From assembly GCA_019636095.1 (NCBI GenBank), contig JAHBYF010000009.1, positions 1 to 64,000 of the forward strand: 64,000 nucleotides of DNA, in the 5' to 3' direction. This DNA comes from Hyphomonadaceae bacterium (GTDB lineage Bacteria; Pseudomonadota; Alphaproteobacteria; Caulobacterales; Aquidulcibacteraceae). The notes below the pieces were generated by a model. It was given only the letters and a program-made list of their open reading frames with translations, did not search any database and had not been told where the DNA came from. Position numbers and translations under genes: made by a program. Below are positions 17,361 to 25,418 of this stretch, piece after piece (within the stretch, counting starts at the first letter, position 1; every line of letters begins with the position of its first letter).

Positions 17361-18204
17361 GTCCGCGAATACCCGCACGGTTATGGTCATCGGCGAATCC
17401 AATGCCGGCAAGACGCATTATGGCGCGCAGTTGCTGCAGCGACTGAATTCGCAGAAAAGCGTGCTGCAGATGCGCGCCATGCCAAGCAACATGACCGCCT
17501 TCGAGGCTGCGATGCGCCGCATTCACGATGGTTTGGCTGCGGAACACACATCGGCGACTGTCTCAGCCGACAGCGAGTGGCCGATTACGGCCGCCGACGG
17601 CCAAATGCTCGACCTGATCTGGCCGGAGTACGGCGGCGAACAACTCAACGACATTTTGGTCAATCGCCAGGTTCCCGCGACATGGCGGGACCGGGCGCGC
17701 ACGAGCGATGGCTGGTTGGTGTTGGCGCGCGCGAACCATCACGAGGTGGACGGCGATTTCATGTCGCGTCCGCTGTCTCAACTGAAACAGGCCCCTACCG
17801 TCCAACCGCCGTACCGGCACACCAGTCAGGCTCGGCTGATCGAACTGTTGCAGATGCTGCTGTTCATGCGGGGCGCCGACGTTGTCGCTGGACGCGGTAT
17901 TCCTCGCCTTGCTGTCGTGCTCTCCTGTTGGGACGAGCTCCCGGCAGACCTCATTGCGCGCGGTCCTCCTGACGTACTGCGAACGCGCATGCCAATGCTA
18001 GCGCAATTCGTCGAGTCAGTCTGGCCCGCCAACTTGCGAAGCACGCTTGGACTGTCGGCGCTTGAACGTGCGTTGGACGACAAAGTCGTCGACGAGGATT
18101 TCCGCGACCGTGGGCCCGAGGCATTTGGCTACACTGTACTCGGCCCAAACGCTCGCACGCCGGATTTGTGTATTCCGCTTGAACACATCGCAGGTTGGCG
18201 CTGA
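17347..18204 (+). CDS. P-loop GTPase 2 of the GTPase-associated system (double-GTPase family)
   Basis: 285 residues from ATG 17347 (ATG 17353 is equally possible; neither has a good Shine-Dalgarno, as expected for coupled translation). Walker A GESNAGKTH lies at 16-24, and a switch-like segment DLIWPEYGGEQL is near 88. Where a NKxD/TKxD motif is expected the protein has VVLSCWDELP, so nucleotide selectivity may be relaxed or lost. It has no cysteine-rich N-terminus, unlike its neighbour. The pairing of two divergent GTPases is the hallmark of the system. Its stop is 3 nt from the GAP1 start. Confidence 0.83.
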   Translation: MAMPESANTRTVMVIGESNAGKTHYGAQLLQRLNSQKSVLQMRAMPSNMTAFEAAMRRIHDGLAAEHTSATVSADSEWPITAADGQMLDLIWPEYGGEQLNDILVNRQVPATWRDRARTSDGWLVLARANHHEVDGDFMSRPLSQLKQAPTVQPPYRHTSQARLIELLQMLLFMRGADVVAGRGIPRLAVVLSCWDELPADLIARGPPDVLRTRMPMLAQFVESVWPANLRSTLGLSALERALDDKVVDEDFRDRGPEAFGYTVLGPNARTPDLCIPLEHIAGWR

Positions 18205-18207
18205 CAC

Positions 18208-20706
18208 ATGCCGATCTCCGAGGCGACATTCGGCGCCGTCGACAAGGGCCATGCGATCATTGCGGTCACGTCCGGGGCGGCGAAGGTCGCGCCGCGAATT
18301 GTTGGGCGAACTGACCTACCAAATACGGTGCCCTCAGGAACCGAATGGGCGTCGTTCGAAAGCGGCTACTTCGAAGGTGACACCTACGTGCTCGCGCGCA
18401 CTTGGCCGGATCCCGGCGCGCCGCGCGCGGGGATGGTGTTCACGCACGCCGTCATGGCGCCGTTCGTTGAGATCGACAATCCCGACGGTCTATTGCTGCT
18501 ATCCGCGAACCTTCCACAGTCGCCCGATCGCGGCGCAGCGCTGAAAGAACGCTCCTGGCAACCGCCAGAGCATCACGCCGTATCGAAGCATGCGCACCAG
18601 CTGCTAGATGCGTTGCTTGACGAGAAGCGCCAACCGCCGATCGTTTGGCTCGGCGAAGCCGACTTGCTGCGGACGCTGACGGCGCTCTGGCGCTACCTTC
18701 CAAGCGCCGCCCGGCGGTCGGTTACGTTTCGCCTGAGCTTCGGTCCCGAAGATGTCGCAGCAGCCGCACCGTTGGTCGTGATGACGCCTCGCCAATTGGC
18801 GCAACGCTGGAAGGGCCGAACGATCATTGATCCGACGCAACCGCCGCCGCCGGCGTCCGAGGTGGCGCGATCAATCCTTACTCCATCGTCGGCCGACGAG
18901 ATCGCGGCGTACGCCAACGCATACGGCATCATCGTGCGTTCGTTGAGCGAGTTCGGATTGCTGCAGAAGAGCTGGGAAATCGGCAAGAGCGGAAGCAGCG
19001 AGTATGGCGTGTTGCTCGCGCAACTGCGCTTTGTCATGACGCTTTCGCCCCAACGCGAACCCGGCGCGGAACAGAAGGCGGTGTTGGTCGCCGACCTCGC
19101 ACGCGCCGTTGACTCCGCCAACACCACGCAAATCTCCGCGCTCCGCAACATCAATCTCGCGACATGGGGCTGCGGCGATCCACTCTGGGCGGCTGTGCGC
19201 GCCTGGGCCACGCGGGCGGCGGCGCTCGAAACGGACGCCGCTGACGATATCGCCATCTGGCGAAATGCGACAGCAGACGGCGCTCAATCTGCATGGGCAC
19301 TCGCCGTGCGCGAAGGACTCGAAGAGGCTGCCAAGAGCGCAGATGGCGCATTCTGCGTCGCCTGGTGGCGACGCTGGACCGCAGCGCCAGAGCTGATCAC
19401 GCCTGTTTTTGCGCTACTCCCAACCAAGAAGAAGATGCAAGACGCTTTGGTGCTCACGGCCCCGCAGACGATAGACGAGACGTTGGCCGAGCCGGTGATG
19501 GCCGCTGCGGCGGGAAAGAAATGGTGGGCGCTACACGCCACAGTGGCGCGGCGCTCGCTCGCACTCAGCGCGGCGGTGAAGCGTCAGCTCGCTGTGGATA
19601 CAGATCAGGCCTACACGGCAGGGTTCGCCATTCTCTTTGAAGGCTTGCCCGCGCACGACCTGCTAGCGACAGCCGTCGACGTGGAGGATGCGCGACTGAT
19701 CGCGATGGCTGGCGACGCCGCCGCCGCGGATCCGACTCTACTTGAGCCATTTGATCCTCGCATCGTGGCGTGGCGGCGAATTTGGGAAATCGCAGTTAGG
19801 CGAAACGCAGATGCCTGGCAGGGTGTGGGCGATCAAACGGCGGTCCGCGAGGAAATCGTCCAGCAATTGCGCGGTGGTGCACCGCTTGAGCCGAGCTTCC
19901 TTGAGCAAGTCGCGGTCACGCCCATAGCGAATCTGACTGACGTACCCGATCGTGGCGACGTGTGGGACACACTCCCTGAACCCGCTCGCAGCGCATTTCT
20001 CGCTGCAACGGCGACCGGATGGTTGACTGACTTCGCCAACCGCAAGCGCGCTCCTGACGACGCGGATGCCACGCTGCGGCGCGCGATTGTCGCGCCGCAA
20101 GCGCGTGACGCTTTTTTTTCGGCCCACGGCCGCACGGTGGCAATCGCACTAAGTTATTTTGAAGCGTTTGAAGAAGTACCGGAGCACGTCGCAACGGCAT
20201 GGCTGCGAAGACTACGTGACCAGCACATTTCGGTTGATCAAGCTGACGCGGAGCGCATTGGCGCGCTCGTGCGCGACCGCCGCTGGCACAGCGCGGCGAG
20301 CGTCGTTGCGGCGCTCCTGCATACGGATGGTCGCGGCTCCCTTGCGCCCGCGGCGATCGCTTTACGAGGCTTCTTCCAAATGATGGACCTCGGCATGCTG
20401 ATGGTGAAAGGATTCCTCGACGTCGGTTCTCAGCAAGATGTGTGGGCGATCTTTGAAGACGTGGCGTGCGAGCTCTATCCGCACGGGCCTAACGAAACCG
20501 AACTCTGGAGTCGAGCCGGTGGAAAGAAGGCCGACTTGCCTGACGGTTATACCGGTCGTCAGCGCTGGCATGCGACCGTAAAATTGCTGCGCAACGGAGG
20601 CTCGCGCCTGTCAGCCAGTGAATTGCTGACTGAAATGACTGCCGATCATCGCCGCAACGAGAAGCTTGCCTGGCTCGCCAAGCAAGCCGCCTTTCAGGAG
20701 GAGTGA
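18208..20706 (+). CDS. GAP1: GTPase-associated protein 1 with C-terminal effector-associated domain
   Basis: 832 residues, the largest protein of the system. The N-terminal domain (about 1-130) has the GAP1-N pattern: EATFGAVDKGHAII, GTEWASFESGYFEGDTYVLA and RTWPDPGAPRAGMVFTHAV. A long helical middle follows. Residues ~744-832 form a separate domain with YPHGPNETELWSRAGG and RWHATVKLLRNGG, clearly related to the end of the downstream caspase. I infer that this protein links the GTPase switch to the protease by like-with-like domain contact. It overlaps the caspase start by one nucleotide, behind a strong AGGAGG. Confidence 0.83.
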   Translation: MPISEATFGAVDKGHAIIAVTSGAAKVAPRIVGRTDLPNTVPSGTEWASFESGYFEGDTYVLARTWPDPGAPRAGMVFTHAVMAPFVEIDNPDGLLLLSANLPQSPDRGAALKERSWQPPEHHAVSKHAHQLLDALLDEKRQPPIVWLGEADLLRTLTALWRYLPSAARRSVTFRLSFGPEDVAAAAPLVVMTPRQLAQRWKGRTIIDPTQPPPPASEVARSILTPSSADEIAAYANAYGIIVRSLSEFGLLQKSWEIGKSGSSEYGVLLAQLRFVMTLSPQREPGAEQKAVLVADLARAVDSANTTQISALRNINLATWGCGDPLWAAVRAWATRAAALETDAADDIAIWRNATADGAQSAWALAVREGLEEAAKSADGAFCVAWWRRWTAAPELITPVFALLPTKKKMQDALVLTAPQTIDETLAEPVMAAAAGKKWWALHATVARRSLALSAAVKRQLAVDTDQAYTAGFAILFEGLPAHDLLATAVDVEDARLIAMAGDAAAADPTLLEPFDPRIVAWRRIWEIAVRRNADAWQGVGDQTAVREEIVQQLRGGAPLEPSFLEQVAVTPIANLTDVPDRGDVWDTLPEPARSAFLAATATGWLTDFANRKRAPDDADATLRRAIVAPQARDAFFSAHGRTVAIALSYFEAFEEVPEHVATAWLRRLRDQHISVDQADAERIGALVRDRRWHSAASVVAALLHTDGRGSLAPAAIALRGFFQMMDLGMLMVKGFLDVGSQQDVWAIFEDVACELYPHGPNETELWSRAGGKKADLPDGYTGRQRWHATVKLLRNGGSRLSASELLTEMTADHRRNEKLAWLAKQAAFQEE

Positions 20707-21776
20707 TGACGGAATTCGCGAAAGCCAAGGCACTTTGCATCGGCATCGCAAAGTACGCCGGCTCCCCGTTGCCTTCATCCGTAACCAACGACGCGCGCGA
20801 TGTCGCGGCCCTGCTCGCGGATCCGGCATTCTGTGGCTATCCCGCCAATGACGTTCACCTGCTGCTCGACGGCGGTGCAACCAAGGCGACGATCGAGGCC
20901 GAGCTGGCCTGGCTAGCGACGTGTGCGGCGCCGGATGAGACCGTAGCAATCTTCTTTTCAGGCCACGGCGCGCAGCTCAGCAACGGCGCGGACGCGGAGG
21001 GGTGCCTGTTGCCCGTCGATTTCGATCCCGCCGACGTGCGCGGAAGTTCAATTACAGGCAAACAGCTCACTGCGGCCCTCAACGCGATCAAAGCGCAACG
21101 TGTCGCGCTCTTTCTCGATGCGTGCCACGCAGGCGCCACCGGTGAGCCGAAGTCGATCGCGGCGCTGCCAGCCGGCCTCGCAGCCCGCGACTACGAAGCA
21201 CTCGCGCAAGGAAGCGGCCGCGTGGTCATGGCGTCGTCGCGGCCGAACGAAGTTTCGTGGGCATTAAACGGCATGTCCAACAGCGTGTTCACCGACGCGC
21301 TGTTGCGCGCACTTCGCGGCGAAGCCGCTCTCCGTGGCGACGGGTTGGTGCGCGTGTTCGAGGTCTTTCACTATATCGCGGATCGCGTCCCGGCGCTGGA
21401 GCCACGCCAGCATCCCATTTTCAAAGCTGCGGACATGGATCAGAATTTCCCTCTCGCGCTTTATCGGGGCGGTACAAAGAGCGCCGCGCAGCCCGCGCGC
21501 GTACTGCCGCGCGAAGACCGCTGGTGGCAAGCCCTTGAGGCGGTTGTCTGCAAGATCTATCCAGCGGGACCGAATGATAGCGAGATCTGGAGCCGCGCCG
21601 GCGGAGACATCTCCCAACTCAAGAGCAGTCAGAACGCGCGCGGCGCCTGGCACAATGCGCTGAACGCCCTGCGACTGGGCGGCGGCGGGCCTGGGATTAG
21701 CGTACAAGGGTTCGTTGAGGCCGTTGCCGCGGATTTTCCGGCCAACAAAGAGATCGAAGAGCTAAAGGCTCTGTGA
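20706..21776 (+). CDS. Caspase-family (C14) protease effector with effector-associated domain
   Basis: 356 residues. The caspase domain (1-~255) shows LCIGIAKYAGSPL at the first strand, the catalytic histidine in IFFSGHGAQ (H87) and the catalytic cysteine in ALFLDACHAG (C140), followed by VVMASSRPNEVSW. Residues ~272-356 carry YPAGPNDSEIWSRAGG and AWHNALNALRLGG, the same domain as the C-terminus of GAP1. The ATG at 20706 follows AGGAGGAG; a GTG lies one codon earlier. It is the likely killing or signalling effector: cleavage of host proteins on GTPase activation is inference from related systems. Confidence 0.9.
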   Translation: MTEFAKAKALCIGIAKYAGSPLPSSVTNDARDVAALLADPAFCGYPANDVHLLLDGGATKATIEAELAWLATCAAPDETVAIFFSGHGAQLSNGADAEGCLLPVDFDPADVRGSSITGKQLTAALNAIKAQRVALFLDACHAGATGEPKSIAALPAGLAARDYEALAQGSGRVVMASSRPNEVSWALNGMSNSVFTDALLRALRGEAALRGDGLVRVFEVFHYIADRVPALEPRQHPIFKAADMDQNFPLALYRGGTKSAAQPARVLPREDRWWQALEAVVCKIYPAGPNDSEIWSRAGGDISQLKSSQNARGAWHNALNALRLGGGGPGISVQGFVEAVAADFPANKEIEELKAL

Positions 21777-22480
21777 CGCACGGCGACTCGAACCGAGCTA
21801 TTGATGTACCCGCCCACATACTGCAGGGCCTCATGGTCAGGGACGATCTTCAGCGCATCGGTCGGAAGCACCCTCGCCAGTATCGTCTCGATCTGATCGG
21901 GCACCGCGTTGAGCCATTGCAGGCACTCGAACTCGCTGCGCAGGATCACGGGCATCGCCTTCGAGTGAATTGGCTGAACAAGGTCGTTGGCTTCGGTGGT
22001 TAGGAAGCTGACGAGCTGGTGCGTGCCCTCGTTCGGCTCTTTCTTAGTGCCGTAGTCGCCTCACCACTCACCGCAAATGCCGGCAAAGAAGAGCATGCCA
22101 CGGGCGGGTGGTGCGAACCAGCGAATGACCTTCTTGCCTTTCGGCGAAGCATCCTCGTATTCGCTGAAGGCGGTGAAGGGCACGAGGCAGCGGTGCTGTG
22201 TCTGTAACAGCGCGCGCCAATGCGGGCTTTTTACGTTGCGGATGTTCGTGACGGGCGCTGAGCCGAATTGCGGTGGCCCCGGCAAGCCCCAACGCTTCTT
22301 CATCACTTCAAGCTTGCCGCTCTCGCCGAGCTTGAGAACTGGTCCGAAGCTCTTTGGAAAGACTTCGAGCACGGCGTTGCCGAGGATGGGGTCGATGCGC
22401 GTCTCGCTCCATTCGTCGAAGCCGTAGTAGTCGCGCTCTTTGCCGGCCTTGCGGATGTCGGAGGCGTATCGGTTGCACAT
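21629..22480 (-). pseudogene. SRAP-domain (YedK/HMCES-like) gene interrupted by one in-frame TGA
   Basis: SRAP proteins cross-link abasic sites in single-stranded DNA through Cys2. The N-terminus MCNRYASDIRK retains Cys2, and VKKRWG-like, NIRNVKSPHWR and CLVPFTAFSEYED segments follow. After ICGEW a TGA (22061-22063) stops translation at 139 residues. The same frame then continues with perfect family sequence: GDYGTKK, FLTTEANDLVQPIHSKAMPV (with the conserved His) and VGGYINSSV. Thus one base change truncates the protein before its active-site histidine. The open frame runs to 21629, antisense into the caspase gene; the original stop is uncertain. Mutation and sequence error cannot be told apart here. 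Confidence 0.8.
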
Positions 22481-22571
22481 TATTTAAGGTTAGAACTGTG
22501 GACGCCGCCGCGCTAGCGTTCGGGCCGCCGGCGCGAGCACACCCGACCCCGACCGGGCCACGCGCCTTTGC

Positions 22572-23417
22572 TTATGGTGTCGACCCGGTTCCGACAGCCT
22601 TCATGATGTCATCGATGCTGAAGGTGGGGACACGGCCCAGGAACGTCGGGGCCCAGTCATCGATCAATTTTTGCGAAGGCTCAATGCCTGCTTTCGCGGC
22701 GAGACGCGCTGCCGCCTCATCGGCGGGAGACAGCGCCGTTGTTTTCTTGATCTCTTCGATGAGCCCGTCAATGCGCGCGTCGGCGCCCGGGCCGACACAG
22801 TGATCGTGAATGTAGAGAGTCAAGGCTCGCGCGAACTGCTTCTCCGCGTTGAACATGGTCAGATCGCTCGAAAGGTGCGCTTCATAGCCCGCGACGATGT
22901 CGTCGGTCTGAAGCAAGGCTTGGTAGAATTTGAGCGTGTTGTCTTCGAGGAAGCTAATCAGGATGGACTTCTCGGGAGCTATCAGGATCGCGAACGGGCA
23001 TGGCTTATTGATCGACACTTCGCTGATGACGTGAAGTCCCTCACACGCTGCGGATACGACGCAAAGATTGCGATCAGCGGCGATATTCACCGCGCTCAAC
23101 AAATCAGCGACTTGCGGCCAAGCGATGCATTTGCCTTCTCCCGCGATCTCGAGACCTGCATCCTTTCCGCCGTGCATGTCGATGTGAATGAGAGGGCGAA
23201 CGCCCTTGTCGGCAGCCTCCCTCTCCAACGATCGAAGAACGCGCTCGAATTCTGCGATTGTCTGCACATCATGCAGCGAAAACGCCATGCCCTGACGTTT
23301 GCATTCGGCTTCCACGTCATCGACAATCTTTTGGTTCCAGCTCTCTTCACCCGCGCGGAGGGAGCGAATCCATTGGACGGAATTGATATCGATGTTGAGG
23401 TCGAACGTCTGGGTCAT
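22572..23417 (-). CDS. Uncharacterised protein with caspase/CHAT-like His-Cys pattern
   Basis: 281 residues, soluble, no signal peptide. Residues ~75-140 read LIHIDMHGGKDAGLEI, then about 40 residues later NLCVVSAACEGLHV. A hydrophobic strand ending in HG followed by one ending in AC-G is the dyad layout of clan CD cysteine proteases (caspases, CHAT). Later segments are PFAILIAPEKS, FYQALLQTDD and a C-terminal helical region. No named family is recognised. It is on the opposite strand to the GTPase-associated operon and ~800 nt away, probably a separate defence-island gene. Confidence 0.72.
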   Translation of the reverse strand: MTQTFDLNIDINSVQWIRSLRAGEESWNQKIVDDVEAECKRQGMAFSLHDVQTIAEFERVLRSLEREAADKGVRPLIHIDMHGGKDAGLEIAGEGKCIAWPQVADLLSAVNIAADRNLCVVSAACEGLHVISEVSINKPCPFAILIAPEKSILISFLEDNTLKFYQALLQTDDIVAGYEAHLSSDLTMFNAEKQFARALTLYIHDHCVGPGADARIDGLIEEIKKTTALSPADEAAARLAAKAGIEPSQKLIDDWAPTFLGRVPTFSIDDIMKAVGTGSTP

Positions 23418-23460
23418 CTGAACAACACCTCAGGTGCGAGCCCTTTCATATATCGGGATT

Positions 23461-23925
23461 CTATTTGTACCGCGTGCGCGTCTTTCGCGACCGCCAACGA
23501 TGCGGCAGCGCCATATAGAGCGTCCATTGTTCGCCAATGAGCTTCATGTCGTAGCTGGCATCGCCGCGCTCAAACCCCGCCTCGATGAGACGTCGGGCTT
23601 CGTCTTCGCAAGCCTGCGCCGCTGCTTCGAAAGTCGGAAATTCTCCAAGCGAACCGGCGCGCGCACTTGCGTACCAAAAGTCTGGATGCAGACCGTTGGA
23701 TTTGGGGCCAGCGCGAATATCGAAGCGATACGTGAATCCGAATTCGAGCGTGTGTCGTTCTTCGCCGCCGACGCTCCATTTGCTCCAGCGGCCTTGGCCC
23801 ATGTCGTATTCCTTCGGCAGCTCTTCGCGCCGGTGGAAAGCGCGTTCAGCCGCCATCCAGTCAGCGCGCGTCATTTCGCTTGCGTTCCATGTTTGTTCTG
23901 GTAGTGTCAATGCCAACGCGCGCAT
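23461..23925 (-). CDS. Hypothetical protein
   Basis: 154 residues from ATG 23925 (an in-frame ATG also lies at 23874). Aromatic- and charge-rich soluble protein: RREELPKEYDMGQGRWSKW, HTLEFGFTYRFDIR, then HPDFWYASARAGSLGEFPTF, and a helix AAAQACEDEARRLIEAGFERG. The last ~20 residues are basic (HRWRSRKTRTRYK). No family is recognised. It lies 43 nt downstream of the caspase/CHAT-like gene's start on the same strand, so the two could be co-transcribed with this gene second only if transcription began further upstream. Confidence 0.55.
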   Translation of the reverse strand: MRALALTLPEQTWNASEMTRADWMAAERAFHRREELPKEYDMGQGRWSKWSVGGEERHTLEFGFTYRFDIRAGPKSNGLHPDFWYASARAGSLGEFPTFEAAAQACEDEARRLIEAGFERGDASYDMKLIGEQWTLYMALPHRWRSRKTRTRYK

Positions 23926-24255
23926 GTGCTTGAGAGCAATCAAGCAAGCTGGCGGGTAACGGCTGCAAAGCGCGCGAGATGTCTGACGCACGTTTGGAAC
24001 GCGTGCGTGAGTTCTATCGGCTGACGGCGCGACTCTCTTGTCGCCGTCACGCCGGGCCCTTTCGTTTTCTCGAGCGAAGGGCCACGCGTGTGGGCTTCTC
24101 TTTATTCTTATGCCGTCTCTACCGAAGCCTGTGGCGTGTCGTGAGACGCGAGCGCTGGCCGACGCGCGAAGGGCGTGAAGGCGTTCGCGAGCCCATCGCC
24201 GAGCGGGCGGCGTGAGATCCTGGCTGCGCGCCGACCAACCTGAGCCCGATGGCAT
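23926..24255. other. Divergent intergenic region
   Basis: 330 nt between the starts of two divergent genes. It contains a GGCCCTT...AAGGGCC inverted repeat around 24055-24085 but no convincing coding frame, and presumably holds promoters for both sides. It also marks the passage from the defence island to the conjugation segment. Confidence 0.45.
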
Positions 24256-24504
24256 ATGATGAACGACGCCCTTTCAATTCTTCAGCACGCGCTGCTGCTG
24301 ATCGGCATGTGGGCGATGCTTCGCGTGTGGTTTGCGATCGATCGAGTCGTCCTACGCATCAGCGCAGTCATTCTCCTCCTGGTGGGTTTGTATGCCTGGG
24401 CGCTGCTGGCCTTTGTCCTGCTGTGCGTCGCAGAAAGCGCCCATCGCGGGCTGATGGCGCAGCGGCGCGACGCCGATTTCTACAATGGTCTCTGGATTGA
24501 TTGA
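24256..24504 (+). CDS. Small double-spanning membrane protein
   Basis: 82 residues. Two hydrophobic spans (ALLLIGMWAMLRVWFAI; VILLLVGLYAWALLAFVLLC) are joined by a short basic turn, ending in a polar tail (HRGLMAQRRDADFYNG). Two consecutive ATGs make the start ambiguous and no good Shine-Dalgarno is visible. The composition argues for a real membrane peptide; function unknown. Confidence 0.5.
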   Translation: MMNDALSILQHALLLIGMWAMLRVWFAIDRVVLRISAVILLLVGLYAWALLAFVLLCVAESAHRGLMAQRRDADFYNGLWID

Positions 24505-25109
24505 GCGGATACAAGCTTACTCGCGAAGATTGGCGGCGACGAGCTTGATGTTGAGGACGCACCTTTGGCCGAACGCCGGCGTGTCGGCTGCGGCGCAGGA
24601 ATGGACCAATGCCGACGACGGCGGACTTGGAGGCGATGCGGCGCATCATGGGATGGCGCTGATGGCGGCATCGAGGGGAGAGATCGCGGGGCTGATCCAC
24701 GGCGTCGACGGTGGGCGTCGCCGCGCAGGCGCGGCCGCGCTCTCGTGGCTTCGCCATCGAGCCGCGCTCGCGGCGCGTCTCGCCGCTTCGCGCGTCCATC
24801 GCTTACGCGGAACAACGAGTGCCATCGTGCTCGCGCGCGTCAAGCGAAGCCACGCATCGACCGCGCTGCGCGCGGCCCTGCGCTTGACCCGCGCTGCGCG
24901 CGATGGCCGGTGCGTTGGCGTCGGGACGCGGAGCGTCCCTTCATGATGTTCAACCTCGCCCTACTCGGGCGGAGGTCGAACACGGAGCAGCCGAGGTGAG
25001 ACGCAAGCAGCGCGAAAAGCCCCGTCAGCCCGGAACAATGTCCGGGCGTGCGTGGGGTTCATAGGCGGCTAGTCGGCACTTCACCCCAGCGGATTGGTTG
25101 CTGAAGCTT
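24505..25109. other. Gene-free stretch at the end of the conjugation cluster
   Basis: About 600 nt. The open frames here are compositionally driven (Arg/Ala-rich in every frame) and none carries a recognisable motif. There is no relaxase or integrase remnant that I can identify. A nested hairpin lies at 25018-25059. Confidence 0.5.
25018..25059. other. Nested hairpin, possible structured RNA or transcript end
   Basis: Inner stem GCCCGGA-ACAATG-TCCGGGC (25028-25047) sits within an outer AGCCCC/GGGGTT pair. It lies just beyond the last gene of the trb operon (stop at 25110), where a terminator is expected, but lacks a clear T-run. Confidence 0.4.
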
Positions 25110-25418
25110 TTAGTCGAACAGATCGCGTTGCGGCGCTCGCGGTGGCTTGCGGCTTGCCGCGGCAGGTTTGGTCGCTCGCAGGCGTTTCAGCTTTCGCTCC
25201 GCCTCGCGATTGCGCTCGAAGACGCCGCGGCCTTTGAACTTGAGCAAGGCATCTTCCAACTCGTCGAGGTCGGCCTTCCTCCAGAAGACGGCGCCTTGAA
25301 CGATCACCGGCGGCGGGAAGCCTTCAAGCTTGCTCGATCGCGCACGCCAGAGGGTGGTGATGCTCACGCAGAGTTCGTCAGCCACGACTTTCTGTGGAAT
25401 GAGGTCCTTCCGCCTCAC
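25110..25418 (-). CDS. AlpA/MerR-like helix-turn-helix protein at the end of the trb operon
   Basis: 102 residues. The N-terminal winged HTH reads LIPQKVVADELCVSITTLWRA, then GFPPPVIVQGAVFWRKADLDEL, the pattern of AlpA/excisionase-type DNA binders. The C-terminus is basic (ERKLKRLRATKPAAASRK). Translation starts at GTG 25418, overlapping the trbI stop by 4 nt, so it is made with the transfer apparatus. It may regulate the element or act in excision; the target is unknown. Confidence 0.7.
   Translation of the reverse strand: MRRKDLIPQKVVADELCVSITTLWRARSSKLEGFPPPVIVQGAVFWRKADLDELEDALLKFKGRGVFERNREAERKLKRLRATKPAAASRKPPRAPQRDLFD

Noticed and set aside
24368..24946. Possible conjugation-related frames after the trb operon
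   Set aside because: Looked for relaxase or DUF remnants in six frames; only Arg/Ala-rich low-complexity translation was found.
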